IMG/VR virus record: IMGVR_UViG_3300035681_000002 | Coordinates: 1 to 64,000 of that record | DNA from: a virus | Reading direction: 5' to 3' (one strand) | DNA: 64,000 nucleotides | Shown here: positions 8,318 through 15,234 of the stretch, piece after piece | How positions within the stretch are numbered: the stretch's first letter is position 1 | Layout of the letters: each line of letters starts with the position of its first letter | The notes under the pieces: model-generated | What the model saw: only the letters and a program-made list of their open reading frames with translations | Databases searched by the model: none | Told to the model about the DNA's origin: nothing | Position numbers and translations under genes: made by a program

Positions 8318-8357
8318 CTAAATAAATGGCAATTCGGTGTCATTATTATATGAGGGC
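8318..8357 (+). repeat. 40-nt intergenic repeat, copy B
   Basis: Partner of 6618-6657: CTAAATAAATGGCAA then TTCGGTGTCATTATTATATG. Here it is bracketed by GCCCTC (8310-8315) and GAGGGC (8352-8357), which could pair. It sits between a stop codon and a terminator, so it is probably part of a 3' UTR or a promoter for the following small gene. Confidence 0.6.
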
Positions 8358-8373
8358 AACCTTAACTATTACG

Positions 8374-8412
8374 CCCTCGCTTGCCAATTTTGGTAAGCGA
8401 GGGTTTTCTTTT
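8374..8412 (+). terminator. Rho-independent terminator
   Basis: CCCTCGCTTGCC / GGTAAGCGAGGG stem with an AATTTT loop, then TTTTCTTTT. It has the same stem family as the terminators at 7422 and 8937. Confidence 0.9.
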
Positions 8413-8433
8413 ACCTACTTAAAGGAGTCAGAG

Positions 8434-8604
8434 ATGAGTGAGTTTGAAAAAGAAACTTTGTCGGATTTGGCAAAGGTGATCCGCCTCCAAGCGGATCGGC
8501 CTACACCTCCAGAGTCTATCTGGAGACAGATCGAAAACTCGTTGCTAGGGGCAGTAATAATGTTTTTAGCAACATGGTGGCTAGCCACCATAATTAAGTT
8601 TTAA
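8434..8604 (+). CDS. Small membrane protein (56 aa)
   Basis: Start at 8434 with AAAGGAG 7 nt upstream. The 56-residue product has an acidic helical N-terminus (MSEFEKETLSDLAKVIRLQ) and a C-terminal hydrophobic helix (LLGAVIMFLATWWLATII) ending KF. It is probably single-pass with the N-terminus inside. The function is unknown. One of several tiny membrane proteins in this accessory region. Confidence 0.7.
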   Translation: MSEFEKETLSDLAKVIRLQADRPTPPESIWRQIENSLLGAVIMFLATWWLATIIKF

Positions 8605-8606
8605 CC

Positions 8607-8976
8607 AACGTCCTAAGCAAGACGTTAAAAGGCTTCGGTATTCTTACCCGTTAGCGTTGCCTGAAAATACGGCCTAAATCGCAAAGGACCTTATGGAGTG
8701 GGGGATTCACTCTGGAGTTTAAGGTTAGTCACCTTGCGCTACTCTTCAAGCGGAAACGACTAGTTAGCAATAGCAAAGCCAGTAGCTATTGCTAACTTGC
8801 GCACTGGAGGCATGACAAGCCCTCCGGCTGGTCCCGACAGACTTCGGGAGAGGTAACCCACCTAGCGAAAATGGGAATTAGATGAAAATTCTAATCGCCC
8901 TCGACAAGGCGTTAAAAGGTCAGGCTTCATCGTTACCCCTCGCTTGCCTGCTACAGCAAGTGAGGGTTTTTTATTT
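8607..8976 (+). ncRNA. Novel structured non-coding RNA (about 370 nt)
   Basis: This is the only gap over 300 nt in the window and it has no credible gene. It reads as consecutive hairpins: AACGTC/GACGTT (8607-8626); a nested stem 8680-8738 (AAGG/CCTT, ACCTTA/TAAGGT, GAGTG/CACTC with loop GGGGATT); a perfect 13-bp stem AGTTAGCAATAGC (8762-8774 with 8785-8797); CTGGAGG/CCTCCGG (8804-8827); TCCCGA/TCGGGA (8832-8849); GGG..ATTAGA/TCTAAT..CCC (8873-8900); a CGCC/GGCG module (8896-8911); and a terminator. Eight GGA trinucleotides lie in 8686-8876, one in a hairpin loop, which may matter because a csrA gene follows 600 nt downstream. It does not match tmRNA, RNase P or 6S RNA signatures that I know. 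Confidence 0.7.
8937..8976 (+). terminator. Terminator of the structured RNA
   Basis: CCCTCGCTTGC / GCAAGTGAGGG stem with an 8-nt loop, followed by TTTTTTATTT. It defines the 3' end of the structured RNA. Confidence 0.9.
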
Positions 8977-9007
8977 GTAGCAAGTTTTTAGCAGGGAGGT
9001 TTTTGTT

Positions 9008-9205
9008 ATGAGCCCTTACACTTGCCCCTTTTATGGGGAACTAAGCCGAGAGGAATATGAGTTGCTAAAAGTGCCACACGGCACAAGCTTCAGTCATGTC
9101 CGCATGATAAGAACAATCAAACGTATCGAGCGTTTAATTGTTCTTGGTGCAATAGCGGTGGCGGTGGTGGTGGCGGTGGTGGTGTCGGTAGTGTGTTTAG
9201 TTTAA
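9008..9205 (+). CDS. Small membrane protein (65 aa)
   Basis: AGGGAGG lies 8 nt before the ATG. The 65-residue product has a soluble N-terminal half with a basic region (RMIRTIKRIER) followed by a C-terminal helix made almost wholly of Val, Ala and Ile (IVLGAIAVAVVVAVVVSVV). The helix DNA is a run of GTG/GCG codons (GGTGGCGGTGG), unlike neighbouring codon use. Likely a single-pass inner-membrane protein. Confidence 0.75.
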   Translation: MSPYTCPFYGELSREEYELLKVPHGTSFSHVRMIRTIKRIERLIVLGAIAVAVVVAVVVSVVCLV

Positions 9206-9269
9206 ACTTTTAAACCCCTTGTGTGAGGCACAAGCGCAAGGGGGCAATCTAGTGCCATGGAGATAGACA

Positions 9270-9557
9270 ATGACCGAGGTGATGTTTGAGAAAATGTCGG
9301 AAACAATCGGCGAAACAATGGGTAGCCAGTTTCGGCTGGCACAGTTGGCCCAAAAGGCCAAAAGATTGAAGGGAAAAGGCAAGAAATTGCCAAGGGGTTT
9401 TCAACTAGAGGCAGCTGACCCGCAAAAGGTGGGGATGTCGGAGCAAGCATCCGATGCCTTCAGCCCTGAGGCACTAGTCGAACTTTTTGCCCATCCGGCA
9501 AAGACAGTAGACTGGGACCAATTGGATTCCGTAAATTATTTCTGGGAGGGCGAGTAA
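9270..9557 (+). CDS. Unknown protein (95 aa)
   Basis: A 95-residue product with an N-terminal helix (MTEVMFEKMSETIGETMGSQ), a basic stretch (KAKRLKGKGKKLPRG) that could bind nucleic acid, and an acidic C-terminus. ATGGAGA lies upstream. It is followed by csrA after 1 nt, so the two are co-transcribed. Confidence 0.65.
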   Translation: MTEVMFEKMSETIGETMGSQFRLAQLAQKAKRLKGKGKKLPRGFQLEAADPQKVGMSEQASDAFSPEALVELFAHPAKTVDWDQLDSVNYFWEGE

Positions 9558-9558
9558 T

Positions 9559-9747
9559 ATGTTGGTACTTACTAGAAAACCCGGTGAAATAATTATTCTC
9601 GACCTTGATGGTCGAGAAGTTAGTGTGCATATCTTGCACACTTCCACAGGCAGAGTTTCCCTTGGGGTTGATGCCCCGAGAGACATCAAGGTAAGGCGAG
9701 GAGAACTCGCTACAAATCCTACCAAGATGGTAGGAACAATTGGGTAA
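9559..9747 (+). CDS. csrA: CsrA-family post-transcriptional regulator
   Basis: A 62-residue product matching CsrA over its whole length: MLVLTRKPGE at the start, a VSLGVDAPRDIKV strand, and the C-terminal VRRGEL region. The RNA-contact residues Leu4, Arg6 and an Arg equivalent to Arg44 of the E. coli protein are present. CsrA dimers bind GGA motifs in mRNA leaders, often over the ribosome site, and are titrated by GGA-rich sRNAs. A phage copy could reset host translation or control phage mRNAs. A GGAGG site lies 12 nt upstream. A structured element and terminator follow, so it ends its operon. Confidence 0.93.
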   Translation: MLVLTRKPGEIIILDLDGREVSVHILHTSTGRVSLGVDAPRDIKVRRGELATNPTKMVGTIG

Positions 9748-9754
9748 ACCCAAT

Positions 9755-9818
9755 GGTCGCAGTATGCGATTTGTTATTGTTGCTTTATTGCAATAATAAT
9801 GAATCTCATACTGCGGCC
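9755..9818 (+). ncRNA. Long two-part hairpin after csrA
   Basis: The outer stem GGTCGCAGTATG pairs with CATACTGCGGCC (12 bp, one G-U). The inner stem TTATTGTTGC pairs with GCAATAATAA (10 bp, one G-U) with a TTTATT loop. The two are separated by a 7-nt internal loop on each side. It lies between the csrA stop and a terminator, so it is part of the csrA 3' UTR or a small RNA. Confidence 0.6.
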
Positions 9819-9821
9819 GTT

Positions 9822-9860
9822 ACCTTCCTATTGCTACAACGCAATGGGAAGGTTTTTTTC
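9822..9860 (+). terminator. Rho-independent terminator after csrA
   Basis: ACCTTCCTATTGC / GCAATGGGAAGGT stem (13 bp with one G-U), TACAAC loop, then TTTTTTT. Confidence 0.9.
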
Positions 9861-9884
9861 TTAGCTATTGGACAAGGAGATGAT

Positions 9885-10082
9885 ATGGAAGCCGAACGAG
9901 ATAACATGTCGGATGTGTACCAGAGCTTCATGCTGCAGGTGCAGTCCACGCTGGAAGCTAACCTAGCACCAAAGGCTAAGCTGGATATCATTGCGGAAGT
10001 CGTGGAAGACTTCCAAAAGTTCCGTAAAGCATGTAGGCATGTCAAGCGAGTACTACGAAAACAAAAACCCTCAGATAAGTAA
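9885..10082 (+). CDS. Small helical protein (65 aa)
   Basis: Start at 9885 has AAGGAGA upstream; a longer in-frame reading from 9753 runs through the csrA hairpin and terminator and is rejected. The product is wholly helical with an acidic N-terminus and a very basic C-terminus (FRKACRHVKRVLRKQK), suggesting nucleic-acid or protein binding. The function is unknown. Confidence 0.65.
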   Translation: MEAERDNMSDVYQSFMLQVQSTLEANLAPKAKLDIIAEVVEDFQKFRKACRHVKRVLRKQKPSDK

Positions 10083-10149
10083 TTTTGATTTCTTTTTGAG
10101 GGGCAACATACTAAACTAAACTTAGTTCAACAAACGAAAGGAACTAAAC

Positions 10150-10479
10150 ATGGCCGTAAAAGCATTGGTAGTAGAAATCTTGGGAGATGGTAGCCGAGGC
10201 ATAGTCACTATCGAGAGTGATCTGCCTGACTTCGTAATGCAGATTGAAGAACTTCAGTCTGCCAAAGCAAGGGACTTTGTCTTGCAAGCAACTGTAAAGG
10301 CGGGCATCAAGGGTCTGCCTGGCATTAGCCGGACAGTGGATAGCCCTTATCCTGTAACAGCAGAGGGTGAACCTCTTGAAACTCTTAAGGATGAGAAGGG
10401 TTTGCCAATCCCTCTGACCGACCCTAGGGCAACCCCCAAGAGCTACAGAGCTCGCTACGAGGTCACTGCCCGTCAATGA
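10150..10479 (+). CDS. Unknown protein (109 aa)
   Basis: A 109-residue product with an N-terminal beta-alpha segment (MAVKALVVEILGDGSRG) and a Pro-rich C-terminus. GAAAGGAA lies upstream. It overlaps the next gene by 4 nt (ATGA). It heads a four-gene overlapping operon (10150-11885) ended by the terminator at 11909. Confidence 0.65.
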   Translation: MAVKALVVEILGDGSRGIVTIESDLPDFVMQIEELQSAKARDFVLQATVKAGIKGLPGISRTVDSPYPVTAEGEPLETLKDEKGLPIPLTDPRATPKSYRARYEVTARQ

Positions 10480-10967
10480 CCCAACATGAGATGATCATGC
10501 TTGATGAGGCAGCAACAAAGCGTCTCATCAAAGCAGTAGGTACTGATTTAGAGCAAATCTTATGGCTGGCGGACTGGTTGCTGCATCTGAATGTATTTTC
10601 AGATGCACAAGTCTATGATACATTGAACTTTGTAAAATCTGGAATTGAAGCTTTTGCAGTATCAGTAAAGACTGACACTCCACAAGTTACCACTGTCTGT
10701 GTATGTGATTCCCGCTGGGTTTCCATCTCGGGTGCTGCTTCTTTTCTAGATACGCAAACCTCGGAAGTGGTAGAACAATTACCACAAGCAGCGGTAACGC
10801 ATATCTTTTGCGACCTAGCTGCACTACAGCTACGCATGGAACACCGAAAGAGGAAGTTCAATGGTCCACAACCAGCTACTAAAGAACCTGCTCAAGCAAG
10901 CAGCAACAAGCCAACTGAGCAAACCAGTAGCTCCGAAGATGATTCAGCGCACACTGCTGATGTCTGA
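10476..10967 (+). CDS. Unknown protein (163 aa), disordered tail
   Basis: A folded helical/beta N-terminal 125 residues, then a basic RMEHRKRKF stretch and a low-complexity Ser/Thr/Glu/Ala tail. The tail region (10861-10967) also encodes the N-terminus of the next protein in another frame, an unusually long overlap. The function is unknown. Confidence 0.65.
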   Translation: MTQHEMIMLDEAATKRLIKAVGTDLEQILWLADWLLHLNVFSDAQVYDTLNFVKSGIEAFAVSVKTDTPQVTTVCVCDSRWVSISGAASFLDTQTSEVVEQLPQAAVTHIFCDLAALQLRMEHRKRKFNGPQPATKEPAQASSNKPTEQTSSSEDDSAHTADV

Positions 10968-11640
10968 GGACGCATTTGCTACACCGCTATTCTTACTAGT
11001 CATGGATAAGTATGGCCCAGAAGCTATGCAATGGGCACCAGAGACGATACGCATGGAGTTAGAAGCGGATTTCCAATGTGAGCTGCCTTCGTTCTCCCTC
11101 GATAAAATCATGGCTGCAATTACAATTGTAACCACAAACTTCTTCTACAAGGATGTAGGTAGGTTCATATCTATCTGCAACATACTCGCAGGGGACGACT
11201 TCAATCCCGAAGTCTTTGACCCTGCAGACACAGACGAAATGCTTCTTGGAATTACGGAAGCCATGCTTTTATGGCCTCCGGATGAAGATAAGAATGACTC
11301 AGAATTTTGTGAAGAAATCCGAGAATACATTTCACAAATGTTAAAGGTAGAGGGTATACTTCACCCCTTCGATGTCCTGCGATTGGCGTTTCCCGCCGAC
11401 CAATCGATAAATGTGGACGCAGATTACGCCGATGATCCAGAGATGTATTCTGCCATTTATCAAGTACAGCAGGGGAAGACAAACGAGACGCGGGCTATAT
11501 ATCTGGATAATGTCTCAGCGTTGGCTAAACAATTATCTGCGTTGTCTTTGCAAAACGGCAGCACAGAACCTATGGTTAAACAACTACAGGATATTGTACA
11601 AAAGGCTGGGCTGGGATCTTCTCAAGGAGAAGCGTTATGA
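10861..11640 (+). CDS. Unknown acidic protein (259 aa)
   Basis: A 259-residue helical acidic protein. Residues about 34-185 (MSEDAFATPLFLLVMDKYGP onwards) look like a compact helical domain. GAGGAAG 7 nt before the ATG at 10861 supports that start, although it overlaps the previous gene by 107 nt. Internal Mets at 10939 and 10960 are alternatives. The stop overlaps the next start (ATGATG). A role in packaging or head-tail assembly is possible from operon style only. Confidence 0.6.
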   Translation: MVHNQLLKNLLKQAATSQLSKPVAPKMIQRTLLMSEDAFATPLFLLVMDKYGPEAMQWAPETIRMELEADFQCELPSFSLDKIMAAITIVTTNFFYKDVGRFISICNILAGDDFNPEVFDPADTDEMLLGITEAMLLWPPDEDKNDSEFCEEIREYISQMLKVEGILHPFDVLRLAFPADQSINVDADYADDPEMYSAIYQVQQGKTNETRAIYLDNVSALAKQLSALSLQNGSTEPMVKQLQDIVQKAGLGSSQGEAL

Positions 11641-11885
11641 TGAGTTTGATTGCGGTAGGATTGTTATCGATAACAAGTGCGGGCGAACCTGCACAGTGTG
11701 CGGGAGCTAATTGCTCTGCTACTCGAAAAGTAGAAGTAAGCCGAAGCAGAACTCGGACGCACAGCCGCATCCAGTTTGAACAAGAGTACAATGGTAAAGT
11801 ACCAGTTCCGGATGCGTGGTTTCCTTGGAAACCAAACAGTACTGATATTAAAAGATTTAATCACAAAAAACGCTGCTGCCGTTAA
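11637..11885 (+). CDS. Basic Cys-containing protein, possible export signal
   Basis: An 82-residue product overlapping the previous stop by 4 nt with AAGGAG upstream. The start MMSLIAVGLLSITSAGEPAQ is a short hydrophobic segment that could be a weak signal peptide. The remainder is strongly basic (RKVEVSRSRTRTHSR) with paired Cys at the end (KKRCCR). Function unknown. Confidence 0.55.
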   Translation: MMSLIAVGLLSITSAGEPAQCAGANCSATRKVEVSRSRTRTHSRIQFEQEYNGKVPVPDAWFPWKPNSTDIKRFNHKKRCCR

Positions 11886-11908
11886 GCACTAGCGTTAAAT
11901 AATAAACC

Positions 11909-11946
11909 AAAGGACTAGCATGAAAGTGCTGGTCCTTTTTCTTTTA
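11909..11946 (+). terminator. Rho-independent terminator
   Basis: AAAGGACTAGCA / TGCTGGTCCTTT stem with a TGAAAG loop, then TTTTTCTTTT. It ends the 10150-11885 operon. Confidence 0.9.
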
Positions 11947-11958
11947 TAGGAGCACAAA

Positions 11959-12219
11959 ATGGAACCAGTAAAAGTCGTAGTGGTATGGGCATCCACCCAA
12001 GAGAACTTAGACAAGGGATTTGTCCACATAGTGACTGGGCACGAAGGCCCAAGAGTGTACGACAAGGATGCCTTGGATACAAGAATAGAAGAGGACGGCA
12101 AAGACATCCCATATGCGTTGTCTTGGCAGGAAGCTTGGCACTTCATGGATGGAGCTAATATCGGAAAAAAGGTGCAGCTGAATCTGAAGACAGCGAAGCG
12201 TATTGGACTATTTAAATAA
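11959..12219 (+). CDS. Unknown small protein (86 aa)
   Basis: An 86-residue alpha/beta product (VKVVVVWASTQENLDKGFVH) with TAGGAGC upstream. First gene of the transcript that carries the DUF1257/DUF2997/AAA+ module. No family recognised. Confidence 0.6.
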   Translation: MEPVKVVVVWASTQENLDKGFVHIVTGHEGPRVYDKDALDTRIEEDGKDIPYALSWQEAWHFMDGANIGKKVQLNLKTAKRIGLFK

Positions 12220-12228
12220 GGAGAAAGA

Positions 12229-12450
12229 ATGATAGTCAATTTAGTCTTTAATGAGCGGGGTCGGGCTCGGTCTAGAGGAGCGTATCACCCACTCAGAAAA
12301 CGCTACCCATTTACTAACAACGAGAAAATCGTCGTGAAGTTGGCAGCGGGTATAAAAGAAATGACTATGTCAGATTACATAAGGTCGGTAGTTGTACCGA
12401 AGGCAGCGCAAGATGCAAAGAAAATAAACGAAATTCTCGACACATTATAA
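12229..12450 (+). CDS. Ribbon-helix-helix-like small protein
   Basis: A 73-residue product with a basic N-terminus and a C-terminal segment, NEKIVVKLAAGIKEMTMSDY then IRSVVVPKAAQDAKK. This matches the strand-helix-helix pattern of ribbon-helix-helix DNA binders. The DYIRxVV signature is shared with the products at 35492 and 35710, so the three are probably paralogues. AAGGAG lies upstream. Confidence 0.55.
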   Translation: MIVNLVFNERGRARSRGAYHPLRKRYPFTNNEKIVVKLAAGIKEMTMSDYIRSVVVPKAAQDAKKINEILDTL

Positions 12451-12460
12451 AGGAGAAATC

Positions 12461-13159
12461 ATGAGTCATCTCGCAAGCGGATTTTGTGTCACAGATATTG
12501 AGGCACTCGCCTTGACTGTGAAGGAAAAGTGTCCGGAGCTAGAGCTAGTAAAGCAAAAGCATTATAGAACTTGGACCACCGATCATGGTGGTAGGCTTGT
12601 GGGGGATTATCCCCTACCAGGCTTGTATCAGTTAAAAATGATGGCGGTACTGAAGCGACAAGGCATTGATGTGCATGCCAAGGCAGAATCACAGGGAGTT
12701 AAGCTCCCAGCTAACCTCGCAGAGTTGGAGCTAAAGTCTTGGGACCTAGCCCAGCAAAAGTTGCTGCTGCAAGATGCAGAGTTCAAAGCTGCGTATGAAA
12801 AGATATGCAGTGAGACAGTAGGTCAAGATGCCGAGTTCGTTATTCGATACAAACAATCGAGTAATAACAACAAAGCCTACGAGATAGGCTTGATCCCTCA
12901 CCCAATAAGGAAAGGTGAGTACTTAATGATGACGGACTTCTATGCCCAAGGGAATGGGCTGCTTAATGCCCAAGGGGTAGGCCAGTACAAGTACAAAGAC
13001 GGCAGCTGGGGTGGAGAACTTAAGCAAGCCTATGCAGGGATGGCTGCAGAAAGGGCCATCGTCTCTCAGATCAAAGCTGGAAACCCTGAGTATGGTCGGT
13101 ATGAGAAGACTGTACTTCCCGACGGCAAAATCAAAATAGAAGTCTTTCCAAGGAGTTAA
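12461..13159 (+). CDS. DUF1257-like protein
   Basis: A 232-residue protein. The opening pattern (MSHLASGFCVTDIEALALTV), a conserved GDYPLP, and a C-terminal YARxxxxRxxxxxG-like part (YAGMAAERAIVSQIKAGNPE) match DUF1257 (Ycf35-related). In many bacteria and phages DUF1257 genes sit beside DUF2997 and a Ycf46-like AAA+ gene, exactly as here. The biochemical role is unknown. AAAGGAG lies upstream. Confidence 0.75.
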   Translation: MSHLASGFCVTDIEALALTVKEKCPELELVKQKHYRTWTTDHGGRLVGDYPLPGLYQLKMMAVLKRQGIDVHAKAESQGVKLPANLAELELKSWDLAQQKLLLQDAEFKAAYEKICSETVGQDAEFVIRYKQSSNNNKAYEIGLIPHPIRKGEYLMMTDFYAQGNGLLNAQGVGQYKYKDGSWGGELKQAYAGMAAERAIVSQIKAGNPEYGRYEKTVLPDGKIKIEVFPRS

Positions 13160-13161
13160 GC

Positions 13162-13359
13162 ATGAACAACAAGAAGATCGTCATCATGATCGATGACAAA
13201 GGCGAAGTGCAAGTAGAAGCCTTTGGGCATAAGGGCGGAAGTTGCACCAAGGCAACGGATCCACTGACCAAAGCGTTAATCGGCGGAGTGATAGAAGATC
13301 GGAAAAAACCCGAATTCTATCAAAATGATGTGTCAATAAAAGTGCATGAATTCGAATAA
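13162..13359 (+). CDS. DUF2997-like small protein
   Basis: A 65-residue product with the DUF2997 pattern: KKIVIMIDDKGEVQVEAFGH, then GGSCTKATDPLTKAL. The Gly-x-Ser-Cys motif after the second strand is the family hallmark. It lies between the DUF1257-like gene and the AAA+ ATPase with 2- and 14-nt spacing. Confidence 0.75.
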   Translation: MNNKKIVIMIDDKGEVQVEAFGHKGGSCTKATDPLTKALIGGVIEDRKKPEFYQNDVSIKVHEFE

Positions 13360-13373
13360 CTAAAGGAGTCAGT

Positions 13374-15221
13374 ATGAACATTGTAGAAAAATTGAATGGG
13401 TATTTCGCAGCCGGCCAGTCTGGACTAGTGCTTACCTCAGTCGAGCCAGAGGAGTGTCTTAGGGAATTGGCAGAAGCGGCAAGGGCTTCCCAAGGTACGG
13501 AAGACAGACTTGACCTATTGTTCTGGGATGTGGCAGACGGAGTTACCGACGCACATGGTAACCCTGTCAACCTCGGGGCAGCAGATGCCTCGCAGGATGA
13601 CGACATCGCAGCATTGGGTATTAGCAGCTCGTCTAAGAAAATCGGGCTGCATGACTGCTTCGAGATCGTGCTAGGCATGATCCGTGGTCGTGCTTACCGA
13701 GCAGCAGCAGACGAAGTTAGTGCGGATGACAAGCACATGCGTGTGCTAGTCGTAAGAAACTTTGATAGGCATCTAATGCCACAAGGCCAGCAAGGTGCAC
13801 TAGACTCGGTGCTGCTAGCCCAAGCACAAAAGTTGATCAATGAAGGTCAAGCAACGCAGGTGTTCTTGATCATGCAGACCACCCCAGAGTTCGAGCTTCC
13901 GATGGAGCTCATGGTCCATTGTGAATATGTCGTGCATGAGCTTCCTACTGGGGAAGAGCGTAGCACCATCATTACAGACCTAGGAGTGTCCGAGGTCAGC
14001 CAAGCCCTGCTAAACGCAACTGCGGGCCTATCTAGGGCCAAGACGGCCCAGTATGTAGCAGAGACGATGGCAAACTTTGGGTACCTCAACCCAGCTGCCA
14101 TCTTCCAGAAGAAGGCAAGCCACTTGTCTAGGGCATCTAAGCTGGATGTCTGGAGCCCCGAGTTCGTCACCCAGATCAAGCTGTGGCCAACCCCCAACTG
14201 TCTTGAGTTGCAAGATGCTACAGATGTGACGATGATCCAAGAGGAGACTCATGTCCAGAACAAACAGCTCAAAGAAGGGGAAATCCGTGTTAGGGTCAAG
14301 TTCATTCAGAACGGCAAGAAGATAGAGAAATGGCTAGACCCCATGCTATCCAGTTACTTTGAGCACACTTGTAGACCCGAGCGTGACTTCTTCTCGCTCA
14401 AGTCGGTAGTTGGGCTTAATGGTTTGAAAAACTTTCTAAGGAAAGGTTTCAGACCAGAGGTGCCAGATCGTGCTCGTATGAAGCATGTCCTTATGCTAGG
14501 TGTCCCGGGTACGGGTAAGTCCTTCACCATGCAGTGCTGCTCTGGTGAGTTCAACACTCCGCTGTCCAGCATGCAGGCTTCTAACTTATACAGCAAGTGG
14601 CTGGGCGATACCGACAAGATCCTAGCGAGGATGCTATCCACAGTTGAGATGATCGGTGGCATCCTTGCTATCGACGAGTTTCAGCGGTTCCTTCCTCAAG
14701 GTGGTGGTGGCGAAAGCGGTGGGGTGGAAAGCCGTCTGCTGGGTACGCTGCTTGGCTGGTTTAACAATCAGCAGAGCAATCTGGTGTTATCGGCAGCTAA
14801 TAACATTAGCAATCTACCCGACGAGATCACTCGCTCTGGTCGTGTGGATGCCCTAATGTTCGTAGGTTTCCCAGGCAGAGAAGCCAAGGATGCTGCATGG
14901 GCTATGTACATGAAGCGTCACGAATTGGTTGAACAAGAACGACCAGAAGACAACTATTGGACTCCAGCTGACATCATGTCGTGCTGCCGTCTTGCGGAGT
15001 TACAGGGCGTAACCATCAAGTACGCAAGTAGGTGGATAACTCCATCCTACGAAAAGAATCAGAAACAGATGGATAGTTTAATGGAGTGGGCAGAGTCCGC
15101 TGGTTGTATCTGCTCTGAAAGCGGAGAGCGTTTTAAACATCCAAAAAGTGCAGGGAAGTCCTCTGTAACGGATGCACCAAAGAAAGTGACTAGAAAAGTA
15201 AAAACTAGTCGAGAACTCTAA
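13374..15221 (+). CDS. Ycf46-like AAA+ ATPase
   Basis: A 615-residue protein. The N-terminal 330 residues match the Ycf46-type substrate domain pattern. The AAA+ core has Walker A GVPGTGKS (about 376-383), Walker B GGILAIDEF (about 428-436), sensor-1 LSAANN and an arginine-finger region DEITRSGRVDALMFVGFPG. All catalytic residues look intact. It probably remodels a protein complex together with the DUF1257 and DUF2997 partners. AAAGGAG lies upstream; the next gene starts 14 nt later. Confidence 0.88.
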   Translation: MNIVEKLNGYFAAGQSGLVLTSVEPEECLRELAEAARASQGTEDRLDLLFWDVADGVTDAHGNPVNLGAADASQDDDIAALGISSSSKKIGLHDCFEIVLGMIRGRAYRAAADEVSADDKHMRVLVVRNFDRHLMPQGQQGALDSVLLAQAQKLINEGQATQVFLIMQTTPEFELPMELMVHCEYVVHELPTGEERSTIITDLGVSEVSQALLNATAGLSRAKTAQYVAETMANFGYLNPAAIFQKKASHLSRASKLDVWSPEFVTQIKLWPTPNCLELQDATDVTMIQEETHVQNKQLKEGEIRVRVKFIQNGKKIEKWLDPMLSSYFEHTCRPERDFFSLKSVVGLNGLKNFLRKGFRPEVPDRARMKHVLMLGVPGTGKSFTMQCCSGEFNTPLSSMQASNLYSKWLGDTDKILARMLSTVEMIGGILAIDEFQRFLPQGGGGESGGVESRLLGTLLGWFNNQQSNLVLSAANNISNLPDEITRSGRVDALMFVGFPGREAKDAAWAMYMKRHELVEQERPEDNYWTPADIMSCCRLAELQGVTIKYASRWITPSYEKNQKQMDSLMEWAESAGCICSESGERFKHPKSAGKSSVTDAPKKVTRKVKTSREL

Positions 15222-15234
15222 AAGGAGAAAGAAC

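Noticed and set aside
8607-8976. tRNA, tmRNA, group I intron or retron RNA
   Set aside because: No cloverleaf or T-loop sequence, no tag-peptide frame, no clear group I core, and no reverse transcriptase nearby.
9753-9884. N-terminal extension of the 9885 gene
   Set aside because: It would read through the csrA hairpin and terminator and lacks a ribosome site; ATG 9885 has AAGGAGA.
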